From Candidatus Roseilinea sp. (GTDB taxonomy: Bacteria > Chloroflexota > Anaerolineae > J036 > Brachytrichaceae), in the NCBI GenBank assembly GCA_025998955.1, contig AP024676.1, positions 558,001 to 622,000 of the forward strand: a stretch of DNA of 64,000 bases, in the 5' to 3' direction. Of this stretch, positions 22,804 to 33,074 are shown piece by piece. Position numbers and translations under genes: made by a program. Under the pieces are notes generated by a model, which made no database searches, was not told the DNA's origin, and saw only the letters and a program-made list of their open reading frames with translations. Numbering within the stretch: position 1 is the stretch's first letter; each line of letters opens with the position of its first letter.

Positions 22804-23880
22804 ATGAATATCACGATTGAGCCGTTGGGGCCGAATGCACGGCGACCGCTTGCCGAGAAACCGGTCTTCGGCAAGACGTTCACCAATCGCATGTTCAGCC
22901 AGTGGTGGACCGAGGAGAAAGGCTGGCACGACGCGAAGATCGGCCCGTATCAGCCGCTGGTGCTCGATCCGGCGACGGCGGTGTTCCACTACGCCCAGGA
23001 GATCTTCGAAGGCACGAAAGCGTATCGTCGTCCCGACGGCCATATCAACCTATTCCGTCCCTGGGAGAACGTTGCGCGTTTCAACCGCTCCGCCGACCGC
23101 ATGGCGATGCAGAAGGTGGATCCCGAAGCCCACCTGGAGGCCATCATCGAGCTGGTGCGGCTGGAGCACGAGTGGGTGCCCGGCGGCGATGGCGAATCGC
23201 TCTACATCCGCCCGGTCATGATCGCGACAGATGTCGGCCTGGGCGTGTATGCCAGCAAGAGCTATTTGCATTACATCATCGTCGGCCCGGCAGGCGCCTA
23301 CTTCTCCACCGGCTTCAAGCCGGTTTCGGTCTTCGTGTCGGACGAATACGTTCGCGCGGTGCGCGGCGGCACCGGCGCGGCCAAGACCGGCGGCAACTAC
23401 GCCGCCAGCCTGCGCGAGAGCGAACGGGTGAAGCATCTGGGCTATCACCAGGTGCTGTGGCTGGACGCGATCGAGCGCAAATACGTCGAGGAAGTGGGCG
23501 CCATGAACATCGCGTTCGTCTATGGCGGCAAACACATCGTCACCCCGGAGCTATCGGGCAGCATCCTGGAGGGGGTGACGCGCGATTCGGTGCTGAAGCT
23601 CGCGCCGGATCTCGGCTACACAGCGTCGGAAGCGCGCCTGGCGCTCAGCGACGTGCTGCGCGACATCGAATCGGGTGAGATCACCGAGGTATTCGGCATG
23701 GGCACGGCAGCAGTGATCGCGCCGGTGGACAAAATGGGCTATCGCGGCAGAGACTATTTCGTGCGCAATGCGCCGGGTCCGGTCGCTGCCCACCTCTTCA
23801 AGAGCCTGACCGACATCCAGTATGGTCGTGTCCCCGACCCGTACCGCTGGACGCACATGATCGAAGTGGATGGCAGGTGA
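22804..23880 (+). CDS. ilvE: Branched-chain amino acid aminotransferase
   Basis: This class IV PLP-dependent aminotransferase of 358 residues interconverts Leu/Ile/Val with their 2-oxo acids using glutamate/2-oxoglutarate. The length and the opening (NITIEPLGPNARRP, then FGKTFTNRMFSQWW) match the longer type II group, like eukaryotic and actinobacterial enzymes. The PLP lysine is K194 in GAAKTGGNYAAS. Other signatures are QEIFEGTKAYRRPDG (about 65-79), YIRPVMIATD (134-143), VEEVGAMNIAF (228-238) and LEGVTRDSVLKLA. The reading frame ends GTGAG, and coaE starts just downstream in a coupled arrangement. No other Ile/Val gene is near. Confidence 0.93.
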   Translation: MNITIEPLGPNARRPLAEKPVFGKTFTNRMFSQWWTEEKGWHDAKIGPYQPLVLDPATAVFHYAQEIFEGTKAYRRPDGHINLFRPWENVARFNRSADRMAMQKVDPEAHLEAIIELVRLEHEWVPGGDGESLYIRPVMIATDVGLGVYASKSYLHYIIVGPAGAYFSTGFKPVSVFVSDEYVRAVRGGTGAAKTGGNYAASLRESERVKHLGYHQVLWLDAIERKYVEEVGAMNIAFVYGGKHIVTPELSGSILEGVTRDSVLKLAPDLGYTASEARLALSDVLRDIESGEITEVFGMGTAAVIAPVDKMGYRGRDYFVRNAPGPVAAHLFKSLTDIQYGRVPDPYRWTHMIEVDGR

Positions 23881-23906
23881 GATCAGCCTCACCTGCCGCT
23901 CGCGCC

Positions 23907-24500
23907 ATGCCGCGCCTGCTGATCGGCCTCACCGGCAACATCGCCACGGGCAAGAGTGCAGTGGCCCGCATGCTGCGCAAGCTGGGCGCGGTCGTCATTG
24001 ACGCTGATCAGATCGCGCGCGATGTAGTGCGCCCTGGCCAGCCGGCGCTGGATGAAATCGTGCGCGCCTTTGGGCCGCATGTGCTGCTCCCCAACGGTGA
24101 GCTAGACCGCCCTCAGATGGCGCGCCTCGTATTTGGCGACCTCGACAAGCTCAGACAGCTGGAGGCGATCACGCATCCGGCGGTGCGCGAGGTGATGCGT
24201 CGCGAGATTCGCGCACAGCCGGACGACGCCGTCGTCGTCATCGAGGTGATCAAGCTCTTCGAGAGCGGTTGGGCGCGCGAGTGCGATCAAGTGTGGGTGA
24301 CGCATTGCCCGCCGGAGACGCAAGTGGAGCGGTTGGTGAAGTACCGCGGCCTCTCGCCAGAGGAAGCGCGCGCACGCGTCGCGGCCCAAAACCCGCAGGC
24401 CGAGAAGCTCGCCCAGGCGGATGTGGTGATTGACACATCGGGCAGCTTGGCAGAAACCCGCCGGCAGGTGATGGCTGCCTGGCAGGCGGCAAACTGCTAG
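23907..24500 (+). CDS. coaE: Dephospho-CoA kinase
   Basis: The 197-residue enzyme adds the 3'-phosphate to dephospho-CoA, the last step of CoA biosynthesis. The P-loop is at the N-terminus (LIGLTGNIATGKS, residues 5-17). The acceptor-site segment is VVIDADQIARDVVRPGQPAL, and the family motif THPAVREVM follows. The lid region carries CPPETQVERLVKYRGLSPEE, and the end QADVVIDTSGSLAETRRQV matches the usual VIDNSG strand. An in-frame GTG at 23877 overlaps the ilvE stop by 4 bp and would add ten residues, but ATG 23907 places the P-loop where the family has it. Function is essential and cytoplasmic. Confidence 0.92.
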   Translation: MPRLLIGLTGNIATGKSAVARMLRKLGAVVIDADQIARDVVRPGQPALDEIVRAFGPHVLLPNGELDRPQMARLVFGDLDKLRQLEAITHPAVREVMRREIRAQPDDAVVVIEVIKLFESGWARECDQVWVTHCPPETQVERLVKYRGLSPEEARARVAAQNPQAEKLAQADVVIDTSGSLAETRRQVMAAWQAANC

Positions 24501-24503
24501 AAT
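24498..24503 (+). promoter_or_regulatory. -10-like hexamer TAGAAT, 9 nt before ATG 24513
   Basis: TAGAAT overlaps the coaE stop codon, and 9 nt separate it from the start codon. No Shine-Dalgarno is present, so a leaderless transcript is expected. Confidence 0.4.
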
Positions 24504-24512
24504 CGCTTTCGT

Positions 24513-25745
24513 ATGGACTCGCTCAGCCAATCGAGCGTGGCTACTACGTCTGCCGAAGGCGAGGGGACGCATCCGGTCGAACTCCCAGCGGGAAGAATCA
24601 CCGCCCTTGACGTGGCCGTGCGCGCAGTGTTACTTGCTGCGTTCATCGGCGTGCTGATCCGTCAGATCGGCGCGCCTTTGCTCAACGCGGCGCTGTATCC
24701 GTTGATGGTCTATGGCTTGCCGGCAGCAGCTTATCTGCTGGCGAGCACGCCGGCCGTCGCTGCAGCCATTCGCCGGCAGGCCGAGAGCCAGCCGCTGGGC
24801 ATGGCATTGTTGGCGCTGACGCCGCTGGTGCCCGTGGTTGCATATGCGCGCGCCGTGCTCGATTTCGATCCGGCAGGATTATTGTTCGGTGGGGTGCTCA
24901 TCTTCCTGCCGGCGGCATGCGCCATCCTGAACGTGCCGCCGTTGCGTCGCGCCGACGTCTCGCTCGGCCTGATCACCGTGGCGTTGCCCTTGTTGCTGCC
25001 GTATGCGCCGGATTCGGGCATCGGCGCGCCGGCCGAGCCCCACACAACGTTCGGCATCGTCATGCGCGTCGGTGCTTTCTTGTTGCCGGTCGCGCTGCTG
25101 GTGTTCACCACGCGCGAACAAAAGCAACGGCTCAACTTCCTCTTCGTGTGCGCCGTCCTGTCGTTGTGGTATGCGGTGCAGTTCGAGGCGCTTCCCGATG
25201 TGCCGATCGCCAACGATCTGGGAATGACCTACTTCCAACTTGCAGTCATTCCCATCTTTCTGTATGTCCTGGCGACGGCCGGACGCTTCGACCGGCTGGG
25301 GATGTCCTTCCAGCCAACGCCGCGCGGGGTGAGCGTGGTCACTGCGAATCTCGCTTTGCTGGCAGCCATCGGTGCGCCGCTCGGGCTGGTGACCGGCGCG
25401 CTCGTTCCCGCATTCCAGGGCCCGCCGCCGCTCGAGGCAGCAGCACAGGCGCTGAGCATCTTCCTGATGGTTGCGCTGCCGCAAGAGATTCTCTTTCGCG
25501 GCGCGCTGCTGACCTATCTGCAAGATGTGTTGCATCTGGATGCCGGCGTCGCTGCGATCATCAGCGCCGTCCTCTTCGGTGCAGCGCACCTGAGCGGGCC
25601 GGCCGATCTCGGCTGGCCGTTCATCTTGGCCGTGGTGACGGGCGCGTTCTGCGCGCGCGCGTTTCTTGCGACGCGGAACATCGTGGCAGCCGGCGTCGTC
25701 CATGCCTTCGCGCGCTGGGTGAGGTGGTTGTTGTTCGGTGGGTGA
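24513..25745 (+). CDS. CPBP (CAAX protease/bacteriocin-processing) family membrane protein, motif-degenerate
   Basis: The 410-residue polytopic protein has about ten hydrophobic segments; the CPBP/ABI domain occupies the last 120 residues. Motif 1, normally EExxxR, reads PQEILFRGALL, so the first Glu is Gln. Motif 2, FxxxH, is intact as FGAAH. The last motif, HxxxN/B, reads VVHAFARW, with Arg in place of Asn. In Rce1-type enzymes the first Glu and the Asn belong to the active site, so peptidase activity may be lost or different. The family otherwise cleaves membrane-embedded prenylated or small peptide substrates. It is followed by the kinase gene after 121 nt with no obvious terminator. Confidence 0.75.
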   Translation: MDSLSQSSVATTSAEGEGTHPVELPAGRITALDVAVRAVLLAAFIGVLIRQIGAPLLNAALYPLMVYGLPAAAYLLASTPAVAAAIRRQAESQPLGMALLALTPLVPVVAYARAVLDFDPAGLLFGGVLIFLPAACAILNVPPLRRADVSLGLITVALPLLLPYAPDSGIGAPAEPHTTFGIVMRVGAFLLPVALLVFTTREQKQRLNFLFVCAVLSLWYAVQFEALPDVPIANDLGMTYFQLAVIPIFLYVLATAGRFDRLGMSFQPTPRGVSVVTANLALLAAIGAPLGLVTGALVPAFQGPPPLEAAAQALSIFLMVALPQEILFRGALLTYLQDVLHLDAGVAAIISAVLFGAAHLSGPADLGWPFILAVVTGAFCARAFLATRNIVAAGVVHAFARWVRWLLFGG

Positions 25746-25866
25746 ATGCTGAGCGCAGGCTGTCGCGGATGAAAGGCCCGCGCTTCGATAAGGGTGAGAT
25801 GAGCCGGCGAGCGCGTTTAGTGTAGTGGTGTGTTGAGTCTTTGCCTGGCGCGAGGTATGTCGAGCG

Positions 25867-27582
25867 ATGAAGCCGCGAAACATTGGTCGCTACCAGATCA
25901 AAGCCGAGCTGAACCGCGGCGGCATGTCGGTCGTCTATCTCGCTCACGACCCGAACATCGGCCGGGATGTGGCCATCAAGGTGCTCCCGCGCAGCTTGCC
26001 GGATCAGGCAGCGGCGCGCAAGCGCTTCGAACGCGAGGTGCACGCTGTCGCGATGCTCGATCATCCGGCGATCGTCCCCATCTACGACTTCGGCGAGGAG
26101 GACGGCCAACCCTACATCGTGATGCGCTATATGCCCGGCGGCTCGCTGGCCGATATGCTCACCTACGGCCGGCTGAACCTTTCGGACGCCGCGCGCATCC
26201 TCGAGCGATTGGCCAGGGCGCTCGACGCAGCGCATGAGCAAAACATCATCCACCGTGATCTGAAGCCGGGCAACATCCTATTCGACAGCTACGGCGATGC
26301 CTTCCTCACCGACTTCGGCATCGTCAAGATGTACGAAACCGAGGCGAATGCGCCGACCTTGACCGGCAGCATGGTGCTCGGCACGCCGGCCTACATGAGT
26401 CCGGAGCAAGCCCTGGGCAAGCCACTCGATGAGCGCAGCGACGTGTATTCGCTGGGTGCGGTGCTATACGAGATGCTGACCGGCGTGCCGCCCTACAAAG
26501 GCCCGACCAGCATCAGCGTAGCGATGAAGCACGTGATGGAGCCGGTGCCGAATCCGCGCGAGTATCGTCCCGACTTGCCGGAGGCGTGCATCGCCGTCGT
26601 GGAGAAGGCCATGGCGAAAGAGCCGAGTGCGCGCTTCGCCACGGCCGGCGAGATGGCGGCGGCGTTCACCGCAGCAGTGACAGGCACATCGCCAGTGGAG
26701 CCCATGATGCCGCCGCTGACCGTGCGCAAAAAGCCACGCACTACTTCGGATGCCGCGGTGCTGGAGGGGCCAGCGCGTGAGCCGGCTGTGACGACCGAGT
26801 GGGCATCGGGCGAGACGCCCGTGCAAGAGCGCAACTTCAGGCGCGTGCTGACGCTAAGCGCGGTAGCAGTCGCTATGCTCTTCGTCGTCGGGCTAGGGGT
26901 GTTCTTGTTCGCGATGGCCCAACGGTCGGGCAGCGCGTCACCATTGCCCGGAGGCGCGCCGCCCAGTCCGACCATCTTTGCGACTACGCCGGTCGTGCCG
27001 ACGCGCGCCGTTCCGGCGCCCATCGTGCCGCCGCCCGACTCAACTCCCACGCCTACGGCAGAACCTGCACCGCTGCCCACCGATACCCCCGCGCCGGAAC
27101 CGGTACGTCTGCGCGTCATCCGGCCGGCCAACGTGCGCCAGGGGCCGAGCACTCAGTTTCCCATCCTCACCCAACTATCGGCGGGCACGGAACTCATACC
27201 GATCTCCGTCACCGAGCAGCGCGATGGGGATTGGTATTTGATACGGCTGCCGGATGGCCGTACCGGCTACATCTTCTCCGAGCTGGTGCGTGTGATCAAC
27301 TCCGATGCGCTCCCGGCGCTGCCGACGGCGATCATCGTCGTTCCTCCGACCGTCGCGCCGCCTGCGGTGACGCCCTCGCCGACGCCGACGTCATCGCCAA
27401 CACCAACGCCATCGCCATCGCCGACGCCTACCGAGACGCCAACGCCCACAGCGACGGCCACGGCGACGCCGGTGCCGCTGCCGACGGCCACCTTTACACC
27501 GGTTGCATCTCCTACGCCCACGGAGACGCCGGCCATTGCGCCTACGGTCACACCGACGGTCACGCTCACGCCCGGCCCGTAG
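25867..27582 (+). CDS. Ser/Thr protein kinase with transmembrane helix and extracytoplasmic SH3 domain
   Basis: This 571-residue PknB-like kinase has a cytoplasmic catalytic domain (about residues 7-270). Key elements are the Gly loop [14 protein letters not shown], Lys38 in VAIKVL, the catalytic loop [13 protein letters not shown] (D131), DFG at 149-151, and [10 protein letters not shown] in the activation segment. A transmembrane helix follows at about 328-350 ([20 protein letters not shown]). Outside the cell a Thr/Pro-rich spacer leads to a bacterial SH3 domain (about 415-478: [20 protein letters not shown], then [13 protein letters not shown]). A long Thr/Pro repeat tail closes the protein. 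SH3b domains often bind cell wall; the tail may be glycosylated or span the wall. The kinase therefore probably senses the envelope, which is inference. Confidence 0.92.
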   Translation: MKPRNIGRYQIKAELNRGGMSVVYLAHDPNIGRDVAIKVLPRSLPDQAAARKRFEREVHAVAMLDHPAIVPIYDFGEEDGQPYIVMRYMPGGSLADMLTYGRLNLSDAARILERLARALDAAHEQNIIHRDLKPGNILFDSYGDAFLTDFGIVKMYETEANAPTLTGSMVLGTPAYMSPEQALGKPLDERSDVYSLGAVLYEMLTGVPPYKGPTSISVAMKHVMEPVPNPREYRPDLPEACIAVVEKAMAKEPSARFATAGEMAAAFTAAVTGTSPVEPMMPPLTVRKKPRTTSDAAVLEGPAREPAVTTEWASGETPVQERNFRRVLTLSAVAVAMLFVVGLGVFLFAMAQRSGSASPLPGGAPPSPTIFATTPVVPTRAVPAPIVPPPDSTPTPTAEPAPLPTDTPAPEPVRLRVIRPANVRQGPSTQFPILTQLSAGTELIPISVTEQRDGDWYLIRLPDGRTGYIFSELVRVINSDALPALPTAIIVVPPTVAPPAVTPSPTPTSSPTPTPSPSPTPTETPTPTATATATPVPLPTATFTPVASPTPTETPAIAPTVTPTVTLTPGP

Positions 27583-27607
27583 GCTGTGCTCGTGAGAAAA
27601 TCACAGC

Positions 27608-29752
27608 ATGGTTTCGATCCTCGACGGCCTGAACCCGCAGCAGCGCAGAGCGGTCGAAGCGCCGGACGGGCCGACGCTCATCCTGGCCGGGCCGGGCAGC
27701 GGCAAGACGCGCGTGTTGACCAGCCGTGTGGCCTATCTCATCGGCGTGCGGAACATCTACCCCTATCGCATCATGGCCGTGACGTTCACCAACAAGGCGG
27801 CGCGCGAGATGCGCGACCGGTTGACGCGCATGGCCGGTGCCGACAAGACCGGCGATTTGACGCTCGGCACGTTCCACAGCATCTGCGCGCGATTGCTGCG
27901 GCGCGAGGCGCACCATGCCGGCTTGGATCGTGACTTCACCATCTACGACGGCGACGACCAGATCAACGTGGTGAAGACAGCGCTGGCGGAACTCAACCTG
28001 GACGAGAAGAAATACAAGCCGTCATCCATTCATGCTGCCATCAGCTCGGCCAAAAACGAGCTGATCACGCCGGAGCGCTACAAGCCCGACTCCTACTTCA
28101 ACGAGATCGCCGGCCGCGTCTATGTGCGCTACAACGCCATCCTGCGCGCCAACAACGCGCTGGATTTCGACGACCTGCTGATGGAGACGGTGCTGTTGTT
28201 ACAACGCAGCGCGACGGTGCGCGAGAAGGTGCAGGAGCGCTATCTGCACGTGCTGGTAGATGAATTCCAGGACACCAACATCGCGCAGTACGAGCTGATC
28301 AAGCTGATCGCCGGCAAACATCGCAGCCTGTTCTGCGTGGGCGACGTAGATCAGGGCATTTATGCCTGGCGTGGCGCCGACCATCGCAACGTGCTGCGCT
28401 TGCGCGCGGACTACCCTGACCTCAACATCATTGCATTGGAGCAGAACTATCGCTCGACGCAGACCATCCTGGACGCGGCGATGGCAGTGATCAAGAAGAA
28501 CCCGAACCGCATGCACATCAACCTGTTCACGCAGCGAGGCTATGGGCCGAAGATCGCCGTGCGCGAGATGTTCAACGAAGAGGACGAGGCGCAGTATGTG
28601 GTGGACACCATCGCCGAGCTGGTGCGGCTCAAGGCGGCTGAGCCCGGTGAGATCGCGGTGATGTATCGCACCAATGCCCAGTCGCGCGCCATCGAAGATG
28701 CCTTTGTGCGCGCCGGCATGCCCTATCGCCTGGTGGGCGCGACGCGCTTCTATGCCCGTAAAGAGATCAAGGATGTGCTGGCTTACCTGCGCATCGTGAA
28801 CAACCCGGCGGACGTGGTGAGCCTGCAGCGCGTGATCAACGTCCCGCCGCGCGGCATCGGCGAAAAGACCTTCGCGCAGTTGGAGGCTGCAGCCCGCGCC
28901 AATGACCTGACCTGCCTCGAAGTCATCACCCAGGGAGAGTTGCAAGGCCGGGGGGGACGCGCGCTCAAAGAATTCGGCGCGCTCTGGGCCCAGTGGGTGC
29001 GCCTGCGCAACGAGCTGAGCGTCGGCCAATTGTTCGACCACATCATCCAAACCAGTGGCTACAAAGACTACTTAAAGGACGGCACCGAGGAAGGCGAGGA
29101 ACGCTGGGCGAACGTGATGGAGTTGCGCAACGTGGCTGCCGAGGCCGGCGATGCGCCGCTCAGCGAGTTCCTCAGCGATATCGCGCTGGTGAGCGACGTG
29201 GACAACTACGATGAGCACGCCAACGCCCCGACGCTGCTCACGCTACACGCCGCCAAGGGTCTGGAGTTCAAAGTGGTGTTCATCGTCGGGTTGGTGGAGG
29301 GTGTGTTGCCCCACAGCCGCAGCATGGACGACCCGGAGCGCATGGCCGAGGAGCGCCGGCTGATGTATGTCGGCATCACGCGGGCCAAAGAGCGCCTGTA
29401 CTTGTTGCGTCCCTTTCGCCGCTCGCAGTGGGGCGATAGCGAGGTGGCCGAGCCGTCGCGCTTCCTGGCCGACCTGCCCGACGAGGTCGTGGATGGCAAG
29501 CCCCGCAAGAACAGTGAACTCATGCGCGATGCAGCGTCGTGGAGCGGCGGCAAGCTGGCTACGCCGCGCCCGGCCAGCGCCGACATGCAATTCAAGCCCG
29601 GCGATCGCGTGATACACCCTCGCTTCGGGCGCGGCCTGGTCTTGCGCAGCACGCGCGTGCGCGATGACGAGGAGGTGGAGGTGTTCTTCGAGGACGCCGG
29701 CGGCAAGCGGCTTTCGGCAGCGCTGAGCGGGTTGAAGAAACTGGCCGGCTGA
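27608..29752 (+). CDS. pcrA: ATP-dependent DNA helicase, UvrD/PcrA/Rep family (SF1A)
   Basis: The 714-residue protein has the full set of superfamily 1A motifs: Q-motif [11 protein letters not shown], Walker A GPGSGKT (residues 28-34), motif Ia [14 protein letters not shown], Walker B VDEFQDTN, motif [18 protein letters not shown], motif [14 protein letters not shown], motif [18 protein letters not shown] and motif [19 protein letters not shown]. The C-terminus [14 protein letters not shown] matches the PcrA-type Tudor-like tail that binds RNA polymerase. The enzyme unwinds 3'-5' in repair and replication. It lies 26 nt after the kinase gene in the same direction. Length and motifs are normal and nothing is missing. 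Confidence 0.95.
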   Translation: MVSILDGLNPQQRRAVEAPDGPTLILAGPGSGKTRVLTSRVAYLIGVRNIYPYRIMAVTFTNKAAREMRDRLTRMAGADKTGDLTLGTFHSICARLLRREAHHAGLDRDFTIYDGDDQINVVKTALAELNLDEKKYKPSSIHAAISSAKNELITPERYKPDSYFNEIAGRVYVRYNAILRANNALDFDDLLMETVLLLQRSATVREKVQERYLHVLVDEFQDTNIAQYELIKLIAGKHRSLFCVGDVDQGIYAWRGADHRNVLRLRADYPDLNIIALEQNYRSTQTILDAAMAVIKKNPNRMHINLFTQRGYGPKIAVREMFNEEDEAQYVVDTIAELVRLKAAEPGEIAVMYRTNAQSRAIEDAFVRAGMPYRLVGATRFYARKEIKDVLAYLRIVNNPADVVSLQRVINVPPRGIGEKTFAQLEAAARANDLTCLEVITQGELQGRGGRALKEFGALWAQWVRLRNELSVGQLFDHIIQTSGYKDYLKDGTEEGEERWANVMELRNVAAEAGDAPLSEFLSDIALVSDVDNYDEHANAPTLLTLHAAKGLEFKVVFIVGLVEGVLPHSRSMDDPERMAEERRLMYVGITRAKERLYLLRPFRRSQWGDSEVAEPSRFLADLPDEVVDGKPRKNSELMRDAASWSGGKLATPRPASADMQFKPGDRVIHPRFGRGLVLRSTRVRDDEEVEVFFEDAGGKRLSAALSGLKKLAG

Positions 29753-29882
29753 CCGGTTGCGCAGGTGCGCACTGGCTGAACGGCTATACCCTGCGCTGGC
29801 GATTTCGCTTAAAACCAGGCGAGCGATGCTTCATGGGTTTCTGAGCCCCGTGAAGGTTAGGAATCGTTCCAAACGACAAGCT

Positions 29883-32636
29883 ATGACCACTGTGCAGAAC
29901 GCGCCGATGGCGCAAACTCCAACCGGAAAAGTCATCACTTCGATTGACGCGTTGCAGCGCGAGCGCGAGTCGTTCGATGCGTTGTTCAAGCCCAAGACGA
30001 TCGCCGTGATCGGCGCGACCGACAAGGAAGGTAGCGTCGGCCTGGCCATCATGCAGAACTTGAAAGCTTTTCGCGGCCAAGTCTTCCCCGTCAACCCCAA
30101 ACGCGATGAGGTGCTCGGCCTGCCGGCTTATCCCAACATCGCTGCCGTGCCCAAGCGGGTGGACCTGGCAGTGATCGTCACGCCGGCACCGACGGTGCCC
30201 GGCGTCATCGGCGAGTGCGTCGCTGCCGGTGTGAAGGCTGCGCTGATCATCTCGGCCGGCTTCAAGGAGGTCGGCCCGCAGGGTGCCGAGCTGGAGCGGC
30301 AGATCCTCGCCCAGGCGCGCGAGGCACACATGCGCATCGTCGGCCCCAACTGCCTGGGCATCATGAACACCAGCATCGGCCTGAACGCGACCTTCGCCGA
30401 CGCTATGGCCAACCCCGGCAACGTCGCCTTCATCAGCCAGAGCGGGGCGTTGTGCACGGCCGTGCTCGATTGGAGCTTTCGCGAGAAGGTCGGCTTCAGT
30501 TACTTCATCTCGGTCGGCTCGATGCTCGATGTGGGGTGGGGCGACCTGATTGACTATCTTGGCGACGACCCCAACACCGACAGCATCGTGATGTACATGG
30601 AGACGATCGGCGATGCGCGCTCGTTCATCTCGGCCGCGCGCGAGGTGGCGTTGAACAAGCCGATCATCATCATCAAGGCCGGGCGCACCGCGGCTGCGGC
30701 ACAAGCGGCTGCGTCGCATACCGGCTCGATGGCCGGCAGCGACGACGCGCTCGACGCCGCCTTTCGACGCTGCGGCGTGTTGCGCGTGAACACCATCGCC
30801 GACTTGTTCTACATGGCCGAAGTGCTGGCCAAGCAGCCGCGCCCCAAAGGCCCGCGCTTGACCATCGTGACGAACGCCGGCGGCCCGGGCGTGTTGACGA
30901 CCGACGCGCTGGTGCAAAACGGCGGCGAGTTGGCCCCGCTCGCGCCGGAGACGATGGAGAAGCTGAACGCCTTCCTGCCGCCGGCCTGGAGCCACAACAA
31001 CCCGATTGACGTGCTGGGCGACGCTACGCCGGAGCGCTATGCCAAGACGCTGGAGATCGCCGCTGCCGACCCGAACAGCGATGGGCTACTGGTCATCCTT
31101 ACGCCGCAGGCCATGACCGACGCCACCGCGACGGCGGAGTTGCTGCGCCCGTATGCGCGGCTGCGCGGCAAGCCGGTGCTGGCGAGTTGGATGGGCGGCG
31201 ATTCGGTCGAGCCGGGCGAGCGCATCTTGAACGAGGCCGGCATCCCGACCTTTGGCTATCCCGACACGGCGGCGCGCATGTTCACCTACATGTGGCGCTA
31301 TAGCGACAACTTGCGCGCGCTCTACGAGACGCCCGTGCCGGGCGACGACCGGGCGATGCGCCGCGACGAGGCGGCGGCGATCATCGCGCAGGTGCGCGCT
31401 TCCGGCCGCACCCTCCTGACCGAGTATGAGTCCAAGCGCCTGTTGGCTGCCTACGGCATCCCTACCGTTCCGACGTTCATCGCCGAGAGTGAGGATCAAG
31501 CCGTCGAGCAGGCCGAGCGCATTGGCTATCCGGTCGTGTTGAAGCTGCACTCGGAGACGGTCACGCACAAGACCGATGTGGGCGGTGTGCATTTGAACCT
31601 GTGCAGCGCTGCCGACGTGCGCGATGCGTATCGGCTGATCAAGGCCGCTGTGTCGGCGCGGGCGAAGGCGGCGGATTTCCTGGGCGTCACCGTGCAGCCG
31701 ATGATCAAATTGGACGGCTATGAGCTGATCCTCGGCAGCACAACCGACCTCCAGCTCGGGCCTGTGTTGTTGTTCGGCACCGGCGGCCAGTTGGTCGAAG
31801 TGTTCAAGGATCGCGCGCTCGGTTTGCCGCCGCTGAACACCACCTTGGCGCGGCGGATGATGGAGCAGACCAAGATCTACACGGCGCTCAAGGGCGTGCG
31901 TGGGCGCGGGCCGGTCCCGCTGGATGAACTGGAACAGTTGATGGTGCGCTTCAGCTACCTGGCGGCGGAGCAACTTTGGATCAAAGAGATTGACCTCAAC
32001 CCGCTGTTGGCTTCGGAAGAGCGTCTGATTGCGCTAGATGCGCGCGTGGTGTTGCATGATCCGAAGCTGACCAAGGCCGATCTGCCGCGCACGGCGATCA
32101 AACCCTATCCGGTGCAATATGTTGGGTCGTGGGCGCTGCGTGACGGAACGCCGGTGACGATCCGGCCGATCCGCCCGGAGGACGAGCCGCTGCTGGTCGA
32201 ATTCCACCGCACGCTTTCGGAGCAGACCGTCTATCAGCGTTACTTCCACCTGATCCCGCTGAGTGAGCGCATCGCCCATGAGCGGCTGACGCGCATCGCG
32301 TTTGTCAGCTATGAGCGTGAGATGGCGCTGGTGGCGGAGGTGCGCGATGCGGCGCTGAAACCGCACATCATCGGCGTGGGTCGCTTGATCAAATTGCGCG
32401 GCGGCGAGGAGGCCGAGTTCGCGATCCTGATCAGCGATGAGTATCAGCATCAAGGCCTGGGGCGCGAGTTGCTCCGGCGACTGGTGGAAATCGGCCGACA
32501 GGAAGGCGTGAAGCGCATCGTCGCCGAGATCTTGCCGGACAACGTCGGCATGATTCGCGTGAGCGAGCAGGTGGGTTTCACGTGCAAGTATCAGCCCGAT
32601 GAGGGCGTGGTGAAAGCCGCACTGGTGCTGACGTAG
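29883..32636 (+). CDS. ADP-forming acyl-CoA synthetase (acetate-CoA ligase) fused to GNAT acetyltransferase
   Basis: The 917-residue fusion contains, in order, a CoA-binding Rossmann domain (about residues 35-130: [16 protein letters not shown]) and a succinyl-CoA ligase-like domain (about 150-300) with the phospho-His in [16 protein letters not shown] second ligase domain, an ATP-grasp domain (about 490-710: [20 protein letters not shown]) and a C-terminal GNAT domain (about 750-917: [20 protein letters not shown], then [16 protein letters not shown]) follow. The first part makes acyl-CoA plus ADP and Pi reversibly. In proteobacterial Pat/PatZ homologues the synthetase part is inactive and the GNAT part acetylates acetyl-CoA synthetase. 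Here the His and the ATP-grasp region look intact, so an active synthetase is possible. ATG 29883 was chosen because the frame before it has unrelated composition. Confidence 0.9.
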   Translation: MTTVQNAPMAQTPTGKVITSIDALQRERESFDALFKPKTIAVIGATDKEGSVGLAIMQNLKAFRGQVFPVNPKRDEVLGLPAYPNIAAVPKRVDLAVIVTPAPTVPGVIGECVAAGVKAALIISAGFKEVGPQGAELERQILAQAREAHMRIVGPNCLGIMNTSIGLNATFADAMANPGNVAFISQSGALCTAVLDWSFREKVGFSYFISVGSMLDVGWGDLIDYLGDDPNTDSIVMYMETIGDARSFISAAREVALNKPIIIIKAGRTAAAAQAAASHTGSMAGSDDALDAAFRRCGVLRVNTIADLFYMAEVLAKQPRPKGPRLTIVTNAGGPGVLTTDALVQNGGELAPLAPETMEKLNAFLPPAWSHNNPIDVLGDATPERYAKTLEIAAADPNSDGLLVILTPQAMTDATATAELLRPYARLRGKPVLASWMGGDSVEPGERILNEAGIPTFGYPDTAARMFTYMWRYSDNLRALYETPVPGDDRAMRRDEAAAIIAQVRASGRTLLTEYESKRLLAAYGIPTVPTFIAESEDQAVEQAERIGYPVVLKLHSETVTHKTDVGGVHLNLCSAADVRDAYRLIKAAVSARAKAADFLGVTVQPMIKLDGYELILGSTTDLQLGPVLLFGTGGQLVEVFKDRALGLPPLNTTLARRMMEQTKIYTALKGVRGRGPVPLDELEQLMVRFSYLAAEQLWIKEIDLNPLLASEERLIALDARVVLHDPKLTKADLPRTAIKPYPVQYVGSWALRDGTPVTIRPIRPEDEPLLVEFHRTLSEQTVYQRYFHLIPLSERIAHERLTRIAFVSYEREMALVAEVRDAALKPHIIGVGRLIKLRGGEEAEFAILISDEYQHQGLGRELLRRLVEIGRQEGVKRIVAEILPDNVGMIRVSEQVGFTCKYQPDEGVVKAALVLT

Positions 32637-32702
32637 TCGGGCAGCCGGTGGCATGGCGATCGGCTTGGCCTGGGCGATGCGCCTCGTCCTGCGCACCGCG
32701 CC

Positions 32703-32708
32703 TATAAT
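32703..32708 (+). promoter_or_regulatory. Consensus -10 TATAAT, 9 nt before the GTG of the MNT gene
   Basis: The sequence CCTATAATCC is followed by 9 nt to GTG 32718. The same decamer precedes the second MNT gene at 59651-59660. No -35 box and no Shine-Dalgarno are seen. Confidence 0.5.
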
Positions 32709-32717
32709 CCTTCCGTC

Positions 32718-33074
32718 GTGTCTAGAGAAGCCGAGGTCGGGCGAACCGTGCATCTTGATCGGCTGCGCCGCCTGGTGAGCGCGTTTTTGCAGCCTAATCG
32801 GGTGCGCGTGTATCTGTTCGGGTCGTATGCACGTGGAGACCAACGACCCACCTCAGATGTGGACATCGCCCTTGAGCCACTCGATGCGCTGCCGACCGGT
32901 TTGGTCAGCCGGTTGCGCGAAGCGATCGAGGAAAGCGACATCCCCTATATGGTGGAGATCGTAGACTTAAGCGAGGCGGATGATTGCTTTCGGGCGCGCG
33001 TGCTTAGCGAAGGGATTTTATGGAACGCTATCGAGAACGACTCACCGTCGCCAGACGAGCCCTCGACACTCTAG
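32718..33074 (+). CDS. Minimal nucleotidyltransferase (MNT) domain protein, putative antitoxin
   Basis: This 118-residue protein is a DNA polymerase beta-type nucleotidyltransferase of the MNT group. The signature is VYLFGSYARGDQRPTSDVDI with G35-S36, D47 and D49; a later acidic position lies in VEIVDLSEAD. It overlaps the next gene, a HEPN protein, by 55 bp in a different frame, the typical MNT-HEPN order. In the MntA/HepT type of toxin-antitoxin pair, MNT adenylylates a Tyr of the HEPN toxin to silence it. Whether this pair behaves so is inference. The gene starts with GTG directly after a consensus -10, so the transcript is probably leaderless. Confidence 0.85.
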   Translation: MSREAEVGRTVHLDRLRRLVSAFLQPNRVRVYLFGSYARGDQRPTSDVDIALEPLDALPTGLVSRLREAIEESDIPYMVEIVDLSEADDCFRARVLSEGILWNAIENDSPSPDEPSTL

